This document shows positions 1 through 10,000 of a stretch of 59,611 nucleotides of DNA, piece after piece. Where the stretch lies: positions 1-59,611 of the forward strand of contig NZ_MSKS01000020.1 of the NCBI RefSeq assembly GCF_001937445.1. Direction: 5' to 3'. Both the position numbers and the translations under genes were made by a program. The notes under the pieces are model-generated. The model searched no databases. It was not told the DNA's origin and saw only the letters and a program-made list of their open reading frames with translations. The first letter of the stretch is position 1, and every line of letters begins with the position of its first letter. The DNA is from Actinomyces oris. GTDB lineage: Bacteria; Actinomycetota; Actinomycetes; Actinomycetales; Actinomycetaceae.

Positions 1-601
<601 letters not shown>

Positions 602-774
602 GCTCCGATCGAATCACGCCGGCGCGGCGTTGACAACGAGCGCAGGGACACGTCGATGTGATCTCGGCGTGATCTCAGTGCGATCTCAGTGCGGCCTCGA
701 TTCCCCGCCAGCACCCCGACGAGCCCCATTCGTTCCCCGGGGATCGTCCGCCGCGCCTTGTCATTTGCGACACT

Positions 775-1758
775 GTGTCAGTGACATCCGAGCTGAGCGA
801 CCCGAGCGACCTGGGCTTCCCATGCGCCTCGCCCTACATCGAGCTGGACCGGGACCAGTGGTCCGCCCTGGCGTCCTCGGCACCACTGCCGCTGACCCAG
901 GCCGATGTCGAGAAGCTGCGGGGACTGGGCGACCCCATCGACCTGGCTGAGGTCGACGCCGTCTACCGGCCCCTGACCGCGCTGCTGGAGGACTACATCA
1001 CCACCTCGCGCGAGCGGGCGCACCGCACTGGCGCCTTCCTGGGGGTGAGGGAGCCGCCCACGCCTTTCATCGTTGCGGTGGCCGGCTCGGTCGCCGTGGG
1101 CAAGTCGACGACGGCGCGCCTCATCGCCCACCTGCTCGCCCGCTTCCCGGACACGCCCCGGGTGGACCTGGTGACCACCGACGGCTTCCTGCTGCCCAAC
1201 CAGGTCCTTGAGGAGCGCGGGCTCATGGCCCGCAAGGGATTCCCCGAGTCCTACGACCGTCGCGCGCTGCTGGAGTTCGTGGCGGCGGTGAAGTCCGGCA
1301 GCGAGTGCGTCCGGGCGCCCGTCTACTCGCACACGGTCTACGACATCGTCCCGGACCGGCAGGTGACGGTGGAGCGTCCCGACATCCTCGTGCTGGAGGG
1401 GCTCAACGTGCTCCAGCCCGCCCCGCGGGGGTCGCGGCCGGGGGTCTCGGCGCTGGCGGTGAGCGACTTCATCGACTTCTCGATCTACGTCGACGCCGAC
1501 CCCGGCGACATCCGCCGCTGGTACCTGGACCGGTTCCTCACCCTCAAGCACACGGCCTTCACCCAGCCGGGCTCGTACTTCCGGCGCTTCGCCGAGATCC
1601 CCGACGACGTTGCCCTAGCCGGGGCCAGCGAGATCTGGGAGAGCGTCAACCTGGTCAACCTGCGCGAGAACATCGCCCCCACCCGGGGGCGGGCCACCCT
1701 GGTCCTGACCAAGGACGCCGAGCACCGCATGAGCCGGGTCCTGCTGCGCAAGTCCTGA
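775..1758 (+). CDS. coaA: Type I pantothenate kinase
   Basis: This 327-aa protein phosphorylates pantothenate, the first committed step of coenzyme A synthesis in the cytoplasm. It is the normal length for bacterial CoaA. The P-loop GSVAVGKST is at about residues 104-112. The family blocks DLVTTDGFLLPN, KGFPESYD, APVYSHTVYDI and LEGLNVLQ are all present, as is the C-terminal region SYFRRF...IWESVNLVNLRENIAPTRGRA. The start is GTG; a second in-frame GTG two codons later is equally possible, and no clear ribosome site decides. The last 72 bp occur again, degenerate, at 3986-4057. The gene is divergent from glmS, a common actinobacterial arrangement. Confidence 0.95.
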   Translation: MSVTSELSDPSDLGFPCASPYIELDRDQWSALASSAPLPLTQADVEKLRGLGDPIDLAEVDAVYRPLTALLEDYITTSRERAHRTGAFLGVREPPTPFIVAVAGSVAVGKSTTARLIAHLLARFPDTPRVDLVTTDGFLLPNQVLEERGLMARKGFPESYDRRALLEFVAAVKSGSECVRAPVYSHTVYDIVPDRQVTVERPDILVLEGLNVLQPAPRGSRPGVSALAVSDFIDFSIYVDADPGDIRRWYLDRFLTLKHTAFTQPGSYFRRFAEIPDDVALAGASEIWESVNLVNLRENIAPTRGRATLVLTKDAEHRMSRVLLRKS

Positions 1759-1880
1759 TTCCTCATCCTCCTCGTCCTCGCGTTGAGACTCCAGTGGGGT
1801 GAGCTGCCTGGGGTGAAGTCATCAACCGGTTCACCGGACATAGTGGGCGTGGTCGCCCGCAGCCGCCTTGCCGGCCTTGG

Positions 1881-1998
1881 GCGTGCACTGCACGAGGGTC
1901 GGGTGCTACTGCGGGAGGGTTGGGTGTACTCCAGGTAGGTAGGACCTTCGTGCAGTGCGCACAACCCCTGGCCAGTAGATCCCCACCCTCGTGGAGTA
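1881..1998 (-). repeat. Dispersed ~118-bp element, family 2, copy 1
   Basis: The reverse complement matches 32155-32273 over its full length. It shares the blocks CCACGAGGGTGGGGAT, GGTTGTGC, ACTGCACGA, GGAGTACACCC and GACCCTCGTG. The two ends are related in inverted orientation (ACCCTCGTGGAGTA against TGCACGAGGGT). A motif like CACGAGGGT recurs inside, so the element could fold extensively. It has no ribosome site or sustained open frame. It lies downstream of coaA, 78 bp from a family 1 element. Confidence 0.75.
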
Positions 1999-2075
1999 GA
2001 CCGCACCAGAAGAGGGACATGCCCGAACCGGCATCAAGCGTGCACCGTCAGCAAACCCGAAGAGGGGCCATGGAC

Positions 2076-2193
2076 GTCCACTTCGGTGACAAAGGCTCAA
2101 ACCGTTCTCGTGGTGACGAAGCAAAACCGCATGATCCAAGATTCTCGTTCACGCGATCTGGGGTCCGAACGTCCCTTTGTCACCGATGTGGAC
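2076..2193 (+). repeat. Dispersed 118-bp inverted-repeat element, family 1, copy 1
   Basis: The element is bounded by 20-bp inverted repeats at 2076-2095 and 2174-2193 with one mismatch (core CGGTGACAAAGG). The same arms bound a 119-bp element at 15846-15964. The interior matches that copy in reverse complement around ATCATGCGGTTT. It lies between convergent genes, so it could act as a two-way terminator. It could instead be a non-autonomous mobile element. Confidence 0.8.
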
Positions 2194-2305
2194 ACCAACA
2201 GGCCGATTCCCCGAAGAGTCCAGTGCAGCACCCAGCGTTAACATCGTGGTGTCGGCACCGATTTTGATTTTCAGAAAATACTCCTATCCCACTCCTGCAA
2301 CAAGG

Positions 2306-3427
2306 TTAACGAAGATCATCGACAGCCTTGATAAAAACCTCAGGTTGCTCAGAATGAATATCATGACCGCTTTTAATGTTGTCGACTAGGGTGCTATGAG
2401 AGAGAAGCGAGTGGACACGTGACGCATCACGATCATCCATGGCGCCGAGCAGTACCCCACGACCATCATAGTAGCCCTGCATATTTGACGGATGAGCAGC
2501 ATGTAAAATAATTGACGGACAGTGCACGGCCTTCAGCGTCTCCGCCTGATCAAAACCTGCAAACCACGAGAAATCATAAAAAGTCTCACCGAATCGCAAA
2601 TCATAGGAGCCCGTACCATCCTGCAAGTTCGCCGTCAAATCGAAGAATTCGTTGACATGCAACTCAGGAGGATAATACCAAAGGCGCGGTATTTCGCCGG
2701 GATGGCGCCTCATGTAATCGAGGGCAGGACGCTTAACAAACGCATCAAAGTTCTTTTTCCCAAGAACTTGCGCAAGATAGGTGTGCTCAAGCGAGTAGCG
2801 GGTGAAATTTCGTTCACCGCTTCGCAAAAAATGATGCATATCGCGAAACCCGAGCCAGGCGAATGTCTTCTCAGCCCTTCCAGGTTCAGTCGCAAAGAAT
2901 GGCGCATCCTCGATCAATAAACCAGTGACAAGCTGCGGAGCCCTGGCGGCAACGATAGTCGCCAACAGACCTCCCGAAGAGTGACCGGAGATCAAGACTG
3001 GAGACTTGACAACATGCTGGATAAACCACACGAAATCAATCGCATTCTTGATCGCCGTATAATCTGCCGGATTTTTACTCGATCCACCATGGCCATAACA
3101 GTCGACCGCAAACACGTGATAGCGTTGAGATAGTTCTCCGAGCACCGCACTATAGTCCCTCCACGTTGTTTGCTGGCCATGGACCAACATGAGCGGCGAA
3201 CCATTGGCCGGCCCCTCACCATAGTGAATGATTGCACCACTCGGCAGCATTACCTGCCTTTCAACAAAACCAGCACGACGAACAACCGCCTCCGCCGCCC
3301 GATCATACGTCATATTTCGATGAGCATAATAAATCACTCCTCCCCCGAGCAGGCCAAGCACGGCGCAAATGATTATCAGCACACGCACCCTCTTTCGCTT
3401 AGTTTTCAGTATTGTCACGTGCCGCAC
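2306..3427 (-). CDS. Membrane-anchored alpha/beta hydrolase, probably acquired
   Basis: The protein has about 373 aa: a short basic N-terminus, one membrane segment (VLIIICAVLGLLGGGVIYY), then an alpha/beta hydrolase fold. Visible motifs are LVHGQQTTWRDY (oxyanion region), DCYGHGGS, the nucleophile elbow GHSSGG (Ser about 150) and a late SGHDIH with the likely catalytic His (about 355). The acid residue cannot be assigned. Substrate is unknown; the anchor suggests an outward-facing esterase, lipase or peptidase. GTG at 3427 is chosen because GGAGGGGG lies just upstream; ATG at 3445 is an alternative. It overlaps the end of the upstream regulator gene by about 29 bp, so the two are probably coupled. 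The region is clearly AT-richer than the flanking genes. Confidence 0.8.
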   Translation of the reverse strand: MRHVTILKTKRKRVRVLIIICAVLGLLGGGVIYYAHRNMTYDRAAEAVVRRAGFVERQVMLPSGAIIHYGEGPANGSPLMLVHGQQTTWRDYSAVLGELSQRYHVFAVDCYGHGGSSKNPADYTAIKNAIDFVWFIQHVVKSPVLISGHSSGGLLATIVAARAPQLVTGLLIEDAPFFATEPGRAEKTFAWLGFRDMHHFLRSGERNFTRYSLEHTYLAQVLGKKNFDAFVKRPALDYMRRHPGEIPRLWYYPPELHVNEFFDLTANLQDGTGSYDLRFGETFYDFSWFAGFDQAETLKAVHCPSIILHAAHPSNMQGYYDGRGVLLGAMDDRDASRVHSLLSHSTLVDNIKSGHDIHSEQPEVFIKAVDDLR

Positions 3428-3839
3428 GATGGTCCCCCTCCACATGAAGAGCAGCCTGCACAAAGAACTGCGTATCCATCAAAGCGAGCCCCCGGTCGAT
3501 GTCGCCAATAAGTAGGAGCTCGTCACCAGCCTTAATGTTGAAAACCTTTCTGGCACGCACTGGAAGCGTGAGTCTCCCATCCTGATCGATCACAACGGTG
3601 CCAAATATGTATTTGCCGGGGCGATCGAGCATCGCAACAAATGAAGTGTCGCCGTTGACAAGATCGTCGATCGAAACATCGAACACATGTGCCAACCGAA
3701 CGCATGAGGAAATGTCGGGATTACCACCCGGAGCCTCCCACTTGGCAATGGTCTGCCGAGAGACACCGACCTTGTTTGCCAACGCTTCCTGAGTCCAGCG
3801 ATGCTTTTTACGCAAGGCGGCGATGTTACTACTAATCAC
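3399..3839 (-). CDS. XRE-family regulator with C-terminal AbrB-like domain
   Basis: The first ~60 residues form a Cro/C1 helix-turn-helix (IAALRKKHRWTQEALANKVGVSRQTIAKWE). A beta-rich segment follows, VVIDQDGRLTLPVRARKVFNIKAGDELLLI, which matches the AbrB/SpoVT swapped-hairpin pattern. It is therefore expected to be a small cytoplasmic DNA-binding regulator with two DNA-contacting or dimerising modules. GTG at 3839 places the HTH right at the N-terminus, as is usual; an upstream ATG at 3926 would add 29 residues of no clear identity. Its 3' end overlaps the hydrolase gene, so it most likely controls that operon and itself. Composition is AT-rich, like the hydrolase. Confidence 0.75.
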   Translation of the reverse strand: MISSNIAALRKKHRWTQEALANKVGVSRQTIAKWEAPGGNPDISSCVRLAHVFDVSIDDLVNGDTSFVAMLDRPGKYIFGTVVIDQDGRLTLPVRARKVFNIKAGDELLLIGDIDRGLALMDTQFFVQAALHVEGDHRAARDNTEN

Positions 3840-3985
3840 AAATGAATGATAAAACAACACACCATGGTCGTCAATCAAACACAACAGACATAATGAAGCC
3901 TGTATGTCAAAAATAGTGGCATTCATGCCTGTTTGAATTACACCAGAACCCACCCTTCACCGGTCCAGATCTGATGACCTTCCCG

Positions 3986-4057
3986 GGGCGGGCAGCCCTG
4001 GTCCTGGCCAAGGACGCCGAGCACCGCGTGAGCCGGGTCCTGCGGCGCAGGTCCTGA
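3986..4057 (+). pseudogene. Degenerate copy of the 3' end of coaA
   Basis: These 72 bp match the last 72 bp of coaA (1687-1758) at 66 of 72 positions, up to and including the TGA. The translation GRAALVLAKDAEHRVSRVLRRRS parallels the true CoaA end GRATLVLTKDAEHRMSRVLLRKS. Similarity stops abruptly upstream of 3982, where AT-richer sequence begins. The two copies are direct repeats around the hydrolase/regulator segment. It may be an attachment-site-like duplication, or the scar of a recombination that replaced the end of coaA. Confidence 0.8.
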
Positions 4058-4119
4058 GCGGACCTTGAGCACCAGACACTGAAACCGGTCTGAAACCGGA
4101 GGGCCACAGGCTCACGGTC

Positions 4120-5157
4120 ATGACAACGCAGGCAACACCTACAGCTCCCATGAACGTCCTTGTCGTCGGCCTGGGGGTGATCGGGACGACGTACGGATAC
4201 CTCTTTCAGAAGGCCGGTCACCACGTCGAGCACCTGGTGCGACAAAGCAGCACGAGGGCCTCAGTCAGCTCGCTCGAGGTCGAGATCCTCGATGGCAGGA
4301 CTGACCCGAAAGGCTCGCTGACCCGTGACCAGTACACCGTTCACCACCAGAGACGCACCAGCTACGACCTCATCGTGGTCTCAGTGCCGCAGGGCAGGAT
4401 CGCCGAGGTGATGGCCGACCTCCGCACAAGCGGGATCGAGGGGCCCGTGCTTCTGTTCTGCGGGTTCTGGGGAGAGCGCGAGGAGCTCGACCGTTTGATG
4501 GCCGGCCGCGACGTCCTCCTGGGGTACCCGGTGGCGGGCGGGAGCATCACGGGGGAACAGCTCACCTGCTGCGTCTTCGACCACATCATGCTGGAGCGGC
4601 AAGACAGAGCCCGTTTCCCGGGCTACGAGAGGGTGGAGGCGCTGTTCGGCTCCTGCGGTGTCGGCCTCGAGCGCCCCCATGACATGCTCGAGTGGATCTG
4701 GCTGCATATGGCGATCAACGCCGGCGTCGGTGCCGTGGCAGCAATGTACGGCGACATCGAGGACACGACGCGCGCCGCCGAGCAGCTCATGGGCTCTACC
4801 AGGATGCTCGCCCGGGTGGTCAAGGCGATCCGGGAAACATCGAGGATCGTGGCCTCGCGCGGCGTTGATCTGAGGCGCTACCGCGGTGAGATGCTCGCCT
4901 ACCGGCTGCCGACCGCCGTGTCCGCGCCCCTCATGAAGCGGATGTTCGCCAGGAATCTCCTCACCCGACGGATCATGACGCTGCATGGCAACACCGCTGA
5001 CCTGCTGTTCGTGTGCCGGACCGTCTACGAGCAGGGCCGGACCAACGGGATCTCTGCGCCCATCTTCTACAAGAGCTACGAAGCGGCCCGTGACAAGGCC
5101 GCCCGCCGCGATCAGCACCTCCCTGACATGGTCCGTGAGCGGAACGAAACGGCGTGA
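4120..5157 (+). CDS. Ketopantoate reductase (ApbA/PanE)-like oxidoreductase
   Basis: The 345-aa protein begins with a Rossmann NAD(P)-binding fold. GLGVIG is at residues 17-22 after a beta strand (MNVLVVG), and the YDLIVVSVPQGRI strand is typical of the ApbA/PanE family. The C-terminal half is helical, as in the 6-phosphogluconate-dehydrogenase-like fold, but it lacks an obvious canonical PanE active-site block. It may therefore act on a different 2-keto acid or alcohol. ATG at 4120 is taken; ATG at 4150 is possible. It lies just after the coaA 3' remnant. True PanE would make pantoate for the same CoA pathway as CoaA, but the link is only positional. Confidence 0.7.
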   Translation: MTTQATPTAPMNVLVVGLGVIGTTYGYLFQKAGHHVEHLVRQSSTRASVSSLEVEILDGRTDPKGSLTRDQYTVHHQRRTSYDLIVVSVPQGRIAEVMADLRTSGIEGPVLLFCGFWGEREELDRLMAGRDVLLGYPVAGGSITGEQLTCCVFDHIMLERQDRARFPGYERVEALFGSCGVGLERPHDMLEWIWLHMAINAGVGAVAAMYGDIEDTTRAAEQLMGSTRMLARVVKAIRETSRIVASRGVDLRRYRGEMLAYRLPTAVSAPLMKRMFARNLLTRRIMTLHGNTADLLFVCRTVYEQGRTNGISAPIFYKSYEAARDKAARRDQHLPDMVRERNETA

Positions 5158-5215
5158 AACCGGACGGTGCCGCGCTGAAGCCGCTGTGAAACCACGGGGG
5201 TCCAGCCTTGGCGGC

Positions 5216-6253
5216 ATGGCAACACGAACAGTAAGCGAATCACCCTCACCGGGCGAGGCACCGGCCATCAGAACCGATGGCCTGACCCGCACCTTCGGCT
5301 CCTTCACCGCCGTTGACGGCCTTGACCTGGAAGTCCCCACCGGCATCGTCTACGGCCTGCTCGGCCCCAACGGTGCCGGCAAGTCGACGGCGCTGCGCAT
5401 GATCACCACCCTGCTGGCGCCCACTCGCGGTCAGGCAATGGTCCTGGGGCACGACGTCGTCCGCGAGCGCCATGCGGTGCGCAGCCTCATCGGGGTGACG
5501 GGCCAGTACGCCAGCGTCGACGAGACGCTCACCGGGGTGGAGAACCTGCGACTCTTCGGGCGCCTTCTAGGTCTTGGCCGGCGCCGGGCGCGTGAGCGGG
5601 CCGACGAGCTGCTGGCCGCCTTCAGCCTCACTGAGGCCGGTGGCAAGCGGGTGAGCGGCTACTCCGGTGGGATGCGGCGCCGACTGGACCTGGCGGTCTC
5701 GCTCATCTCCCGTCCCCCGCTCGTCTTCCTCGACGAGCCCACCACTGGTCTGGACCCGCGCACGCGCGAGCAGATGTGGGACGTCATCCGCTCCCTGGTG
5801 GAGGGCGGCTCCACGATCCTGCTGACCACCCAGTACCTGGAGGAGGCCGACCGCCTGGCTCACCGGGTCGGCATCATCGATGCCGGACGGCTCATCGCCG
5901 AGGGCACACCCGATGAGCTCAAGGACCGGGTGGGCAGCAGCTCCCTGGTGCTGACGCCGGCGACCCCCGAGGACCAGGCGGCCACCGCCGCCATCATCGA
6001 GCGGGTGACCGGTCACGCCCCGGCGACCGTCGATCAGGGCACCCACTTGCAGGCGCCGCTGAACAAGGCCTCGGTGGCCACCGAGGTGCTCGTGGCCCTG
6101 CGCGACGCCGGCCTGTCCCCCAGAACCGTCTCGGTGGACCGCCCCAGCATGGACTCGGTCTTCATGGCCCTGACCGGACAGCAAGGGCACGACGACGCGG
6201 CCTCGCCCGCTTTCCCATCCGCCCGTCCTTCAGATGTCAAGGAGCAGTCATGA
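5216..6253 (+). CDS. DrrA-type ABC transporter ATP-binding protein
   Basis: This is a 345-aa ATPase subunit of an ABC-2 exporter of the daunorubicin-resistance (DrrA) type. The Walker A motif GPNGAGKST is at about 50-58; the signature SGYSGGMRRRLDL and Walker B VFLDEPTTGLD follow. The DrrA-typical tail is LIAEGTPDELKDRVG...VDRPSMDSVFMALTG. The ATG at 5216 is chosen because the homology starts soon after it; an open frame extends further upstream but overlaps the preceding gene. The stop overlaps the start of the permease gene (ATGA), so the two are translationally coupled. The substrate cannot be told from sequence. Confidence 0.93.
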   Translation: MATRTVSESPSPGEAPAIRTDGLTRTFGSFTAVDGLDLEVPTGIVYGLLGPNGAGKSTALRMITTLLAPTRGQAMVLGHDVVRERHAVRSLIGVTGQYASVDETLTGVENLRLFGRLLGLGRRRARERADELLAAFSLTEAGGKRVSGYSGGMRRRLDLAVSLISRPPLVFLDEPTTGLDPRTREQMWDVIRSLVEGGSTILLTTQYLEEADRLAHRVGIIDAGRLIAEGTPDELKDRVGSSSLVLTPATPEDQAATAAIIERVTGHAPATVDQGTHLQAPLNKASVATEVLVALRDAGLSPRTVSVDRPSMDSVFMALTGQQGHDDAASPAFPSARPSDVKEQS

Positions 6254-7083
6254 CCGTCCCAGCAGCCACAACCACATCGACCAGCGCCTCCCTGTCCTCC
6301 GGCGTCTCGCGTTTCAGCGAGGCCCGACTCGTCCCGGACACCCTGGCCATGGCCTGGCGCTCACTCATCACCATGGTGCGCAACTTTGGGGAGTCCTTCG
6401 ATGTTCTTCTCCAACCGATCATGTTCACCGTCATGTTCGGCGAGCTCTTCGGCGGCGCCATTGCCGGGGACGTCAAGGCCTACCTACCCACGATCGTCCC
6501 CGGGCTCGTCATCATGAACGCGCTGACCACGAGCCAGAGCGTGGGCGTGGACCTGCGCGAGGACATGGACAAGGGGGTCTTCGACCGCTTCCGCGCCATG
6601 CCGATGTCGCGGGTCGCTCCCGTCCTGGGCCCCATGGTCTCCGACGTGCTGCGCTACCTCATCTGCACCTCGCTGACCGCGCTCACCGGCTACATCCTGG
6701 GCTACCGACCTGAGAACGGCTGGTCAGGCACGCTCGGCGCCATCGCCCTGGCGACGGGCTGCGCCTGGGCCATCGCCTGGCTCTTCCTGCTGCTGGGAAC
6801 GGTCTTCTCCTCGGCCCAGGCGGTCACCTCCTTCTCGGTGATCATCATGTTCCCGTTGACCTTCCTGTCCAACGCCATGGTGCCCACCTCGACGCTGCCG
6901 GGATGGCTCAAGGTCTTCGTGCGCCACAACCCGGTCTCGCACATCGTGGACGGGTGCCGCTATCTGCTGGACGGAACGGCGGGCTCGGCCGGGGACGTGC
7001 GTGCCGCGATCATCGGCTCGCTGCTGGTCCTGGCCATCACGGCTCCTCTGACGGTCTTCCGCTACCAGCGGCGCAACGCCTGA
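6250..7083 (+). CDS. DrrB-type ABC-2 permease
   Basis: The protein has 277 aa and about six hydrophobic segments, fitting the ABC-2 exporter permease family. The conserved stretch DKGVFDRFRAMPMSRVAPVLGPMVSDVLRY and the C-terminal NAMVPTSTLPGWLKVFVRHNPVSHIVDG are typical of DrrB/NodJ-like proteins. It pairs with the ATPase encoded immediately upstream, with a 4-bp ATGA overlap. It would form the membrane channel of a drug, lipid or peptide exporter. It runs convergently into the large regulator gene, with only 16 bp between the stops. Confidence 0.92.
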   Translation: MTVPAATTTSTSASLSSGVSRFSEARLVPDTLAMAWRSLITMVRNFGESFDVLLQPIMFTVMFGELFGGAIAGDVKAYLPTIVPGLVIMNALTTSQSVGVDLREDMDKGVFDRFRAMPMSRVAPVLGPMVSDVLRYLICTSLTALTGYILGYRPENGWSGTLGAIALATGCAWAIAWLFLLLGTVFSSAQAVTSFSVIIMFPLTFLSNAMVPTSTLPGWLKVFVRHNPVSHIVDGCRYLLDGTAGSAGDVRAAIIGSLLVLAITAPLTVFRYQRRNA

Positions 7084-7099
7084 GCCGCAGATCAGGGAC

Positions 7100-10000
7100 T
7101 CAGCCGACCTCGCCCGCCAGACGGCCGGCGAGGTCGGCCGCGTGAGCCACGAGCTCGCTGCGGTCCAGACCCCGAATCCTCTCCTCGGCCTGACCCAGCG
7201 CCGGTGCGTCGAGCCGCTCGGTGCGGCTGCGCAGGTAGTTGTGGGAGAGCAGACGGTAAGTCTGATTAGTACCCACGGCCAGGGCAGTGGCGACCAGCTC
7301 GGCTCCCACTGCCCGTCGTTGGGAGCCGGGCTCCGCGGCTGCTGCTGCCGACAGACCGACAGCTGCGGCGAAGCCCATGATCGTGGGGATGTCACGCTGC
7401 CGCGGAGCGGGGTCGGACAGGATGTCACGTAGCAGCGAGGTGGCTCGGGCGCGGATGGCTCCAGCATCGAGCTCGACGGCGTCGTCGGGGCTGAGCTCGA
7501 CGTCAGTGACCAGGCACATACCCAGGTTGTAGAGCTCCCACTGGGAGCCGGCCCCCAGGATGGATCGCCAGTGCCTGGCGTAGTGCAGGCTCACGCGCTG
7601 GATGAGGGCGGCGGTGCGCACGTTCCCGCGGGTGAGCTCCAGCTCGCCGCGCACGGAGCGGAGGATGAAGCGTATGGTTCCCGGCAGGTCGACGGACTCG
7701 AGCCTCTCCAGCAGGTCGGTTGCAGTCTCAGGGCGCGGATCGAGGTAGACCGTGCAATAGGCGTCCCCCCACTGCAGCGTCGTGCGGAAGAACTCGCCCC
7801 AGCTGGGCAGGACCCGCTCCAGGAGCACCTGGGCGCGCGAGCAGGCGTCAATGACCTGGCTGTAACGCCCCAGGGACATGAGCACCTGCAAGCGGTGGAG
7901 GTGGAGCTCAAGCAGGTGAATGCCGGCCAGGTCGTGACTGTGGAGCCGCCCCAGCAGGGCCTCGATGGTCTCCAGGGAGGCCTGAGGGTCGCCGTCGTCC
8001 TCCTGCTGGGCGGCCAGACAGCGGGTCGCCGCCCAGGCCACCCAGGGGTCGGCGTCGTCTGCCAGCTCGGGCCACTGCTCGTCGCCCGCACGCAGGAAGC
8101 GCCGCACCCGGGCGAAGGTGCCCTCGCCGTCGAAGGACGCAGGCAGACGTGAGCGGACCTGCGCGGGCACGTGGCTCAGGAGCCCGAAGAGGGTGACGCA
8201 CAGGGCCAGGACGCTCAGGCCCGCCTCGTTGCCGCGCAGGTCCTGGGCCGGTTGGACGGCGGGACCGATGAGGCGCGCACCGTAGTCGGCGATGCGCTCA
8301 TAGCTCCAGGTAACGCTCCACAGGCGCATGAGTGCGGCGCCGATGAGGCAGATCGCGTCGCGCAGCTCCGCCGGCAGGCGATCCGAGCCGTGGCCGTCGG
8401 CCTGCGCCAGGAGCCGGTCGAGCTGCTGAAGGATGACGGCCTCATTGTCGGCAACCTGCTGGAAGAGACGGTCGTGGTGGCGCGCCTCAGGGTGACTGGC
8501 ATCGCCGAAGTCGCCGGAGTCCACGGGAAAGCGGATCTGGGAGCACAGGTCCACCGCCCACTGGTGCAGGGCCGCGCGGGCCTCGGCCTCGTCGCCGGAG
8601 GCGGACAGTTGCGCCAGAGCGAAGTCGCGGACGGTGACAAGCATGTGGAAACGGGGCAGGCCGTGGTCGCGCACCACGAGCAGGGAGTGGGAGACCAGGG
8701 CGTCGAGGAGGTCGGCGGCCTGCGCACCGATGAGCGCCTCCGCGGGCAGGAGGGTGAAGCCGTCGGCGAGCAGGGCCAGCCGGGCCAGGGCGCGACGCTC
8801 GGCGGCGTCGAGCAGGTTCCAGGACCACTCGATGACCGCCCTCAGAGTGCGTTGACGGGCCGGGGCGTCGCGGGCGGCGGTGAGCAGATCGGGTCTGCCG
8901 GGCAAGCGCTCGGCGATCTGGCCGACCGACAGGCTGCGGGTGCGCGCGGCGGCCAGCTCAATGGCCAGGGGGATGCCCTCCAACCTCCCCAGGAGCTCGC
9001 CTAAGTCATCATCGTCGATGACCTGGCCGGGGCGAGCGGACAGAGCGCGGGCGCGGAACAGCTCGGCGGAGGAAGTGGCATCGAGGGCATCGAGGCGGTG
9101 GACGTGCTCCGCGGCCAGGTCGAGGGGGCGGCGCGAGGTCGCCAGGACGCGCAGGTCGGGGCAGGCGGCCAGGAGCGGCCCGATGAGGTCGGCGACCTGG
9201 TCAGCCAGGTGCTCGCAGTTGTCCAGCACCAGGACGGTTCCGGGCTGGGAGAGGGCGGCGGCCAGATCGCGGCGTGGGTCGCCGTTGACGACCGCGGAAC
9301 CTCCGACGGCGTCGAGCAGGACTTTGGTCAGATCGGCCCCGGGCAGCACCTCGGCGAGGGCGACGACGTAGACGGCGGGGCGGCGGCTGCGGGCCGCCAC
9401 CACCTGAGCCAGGGTCGTCTTGCCGACCCCGCCGGGGCCGGTGATCGTCACCAGATGATGGGTGCTCAAGGTCTTGAGAACACCGGTCACGTCCGCCTCA
9501 CGCCCCAGGAAGTGCTCGGGCTCGGGCTCCAGGCCGTGGCGCACGGGGTTTTCGGCGGCCAGGACGGCCTCGTGGGCGGCGCGCATGGCGGGGCCGGGCA
9601 CGGCTCCCAGCTCGCGCAGCCGACGGCGGTACTGCTCGTAGATCTTCAGGGCCGCAGCGGGTGAGCGCGCCCAGGACTCGGCGCGCATGAGGGCGGCCAG
9701 GACGGTCTCGTCTCCGGCGTCTCGCTGGGCGGCCTGGCGCAGCAGGTCCGCGGCCTGCTCGTGCTCACCGGTGGCCTCCAGGGCGAGCCCCCGGTCGCGG
9801 CGGGCCCCCTCGGTCAGGGCTGCGGCCCGCTCCCGCAGGAGGACCACAGGGGCGTCTCCCGCTCCACCGTTGTCATCGGCTTCGTCGGGAACGGGCACTG
9901 GTGGCAGGGAGTCGGTGAGATCGAGGACCTGCTCCCACTGGCCGGCGGCGGCGCAGGCCCGGGCCCGGTGCGCCCTGCCCGACAAGTCCCGGACATCGAC

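Larger units (their letters stand above)
1759..2305. other. Gene-free gap holding two dispersed repeat elements
   Basis: This 547-bp gap lies between convergent coaA and the hydrolase gene. It holds two ~118-bp repeats (1881-1998 and 2076-2193, listed separately). The sequence becomes clearly AT-richer from about 2240 onward. No convincing coding sequence was found; the short open frames here are shadows within the repeats. Confidence 0.6.
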
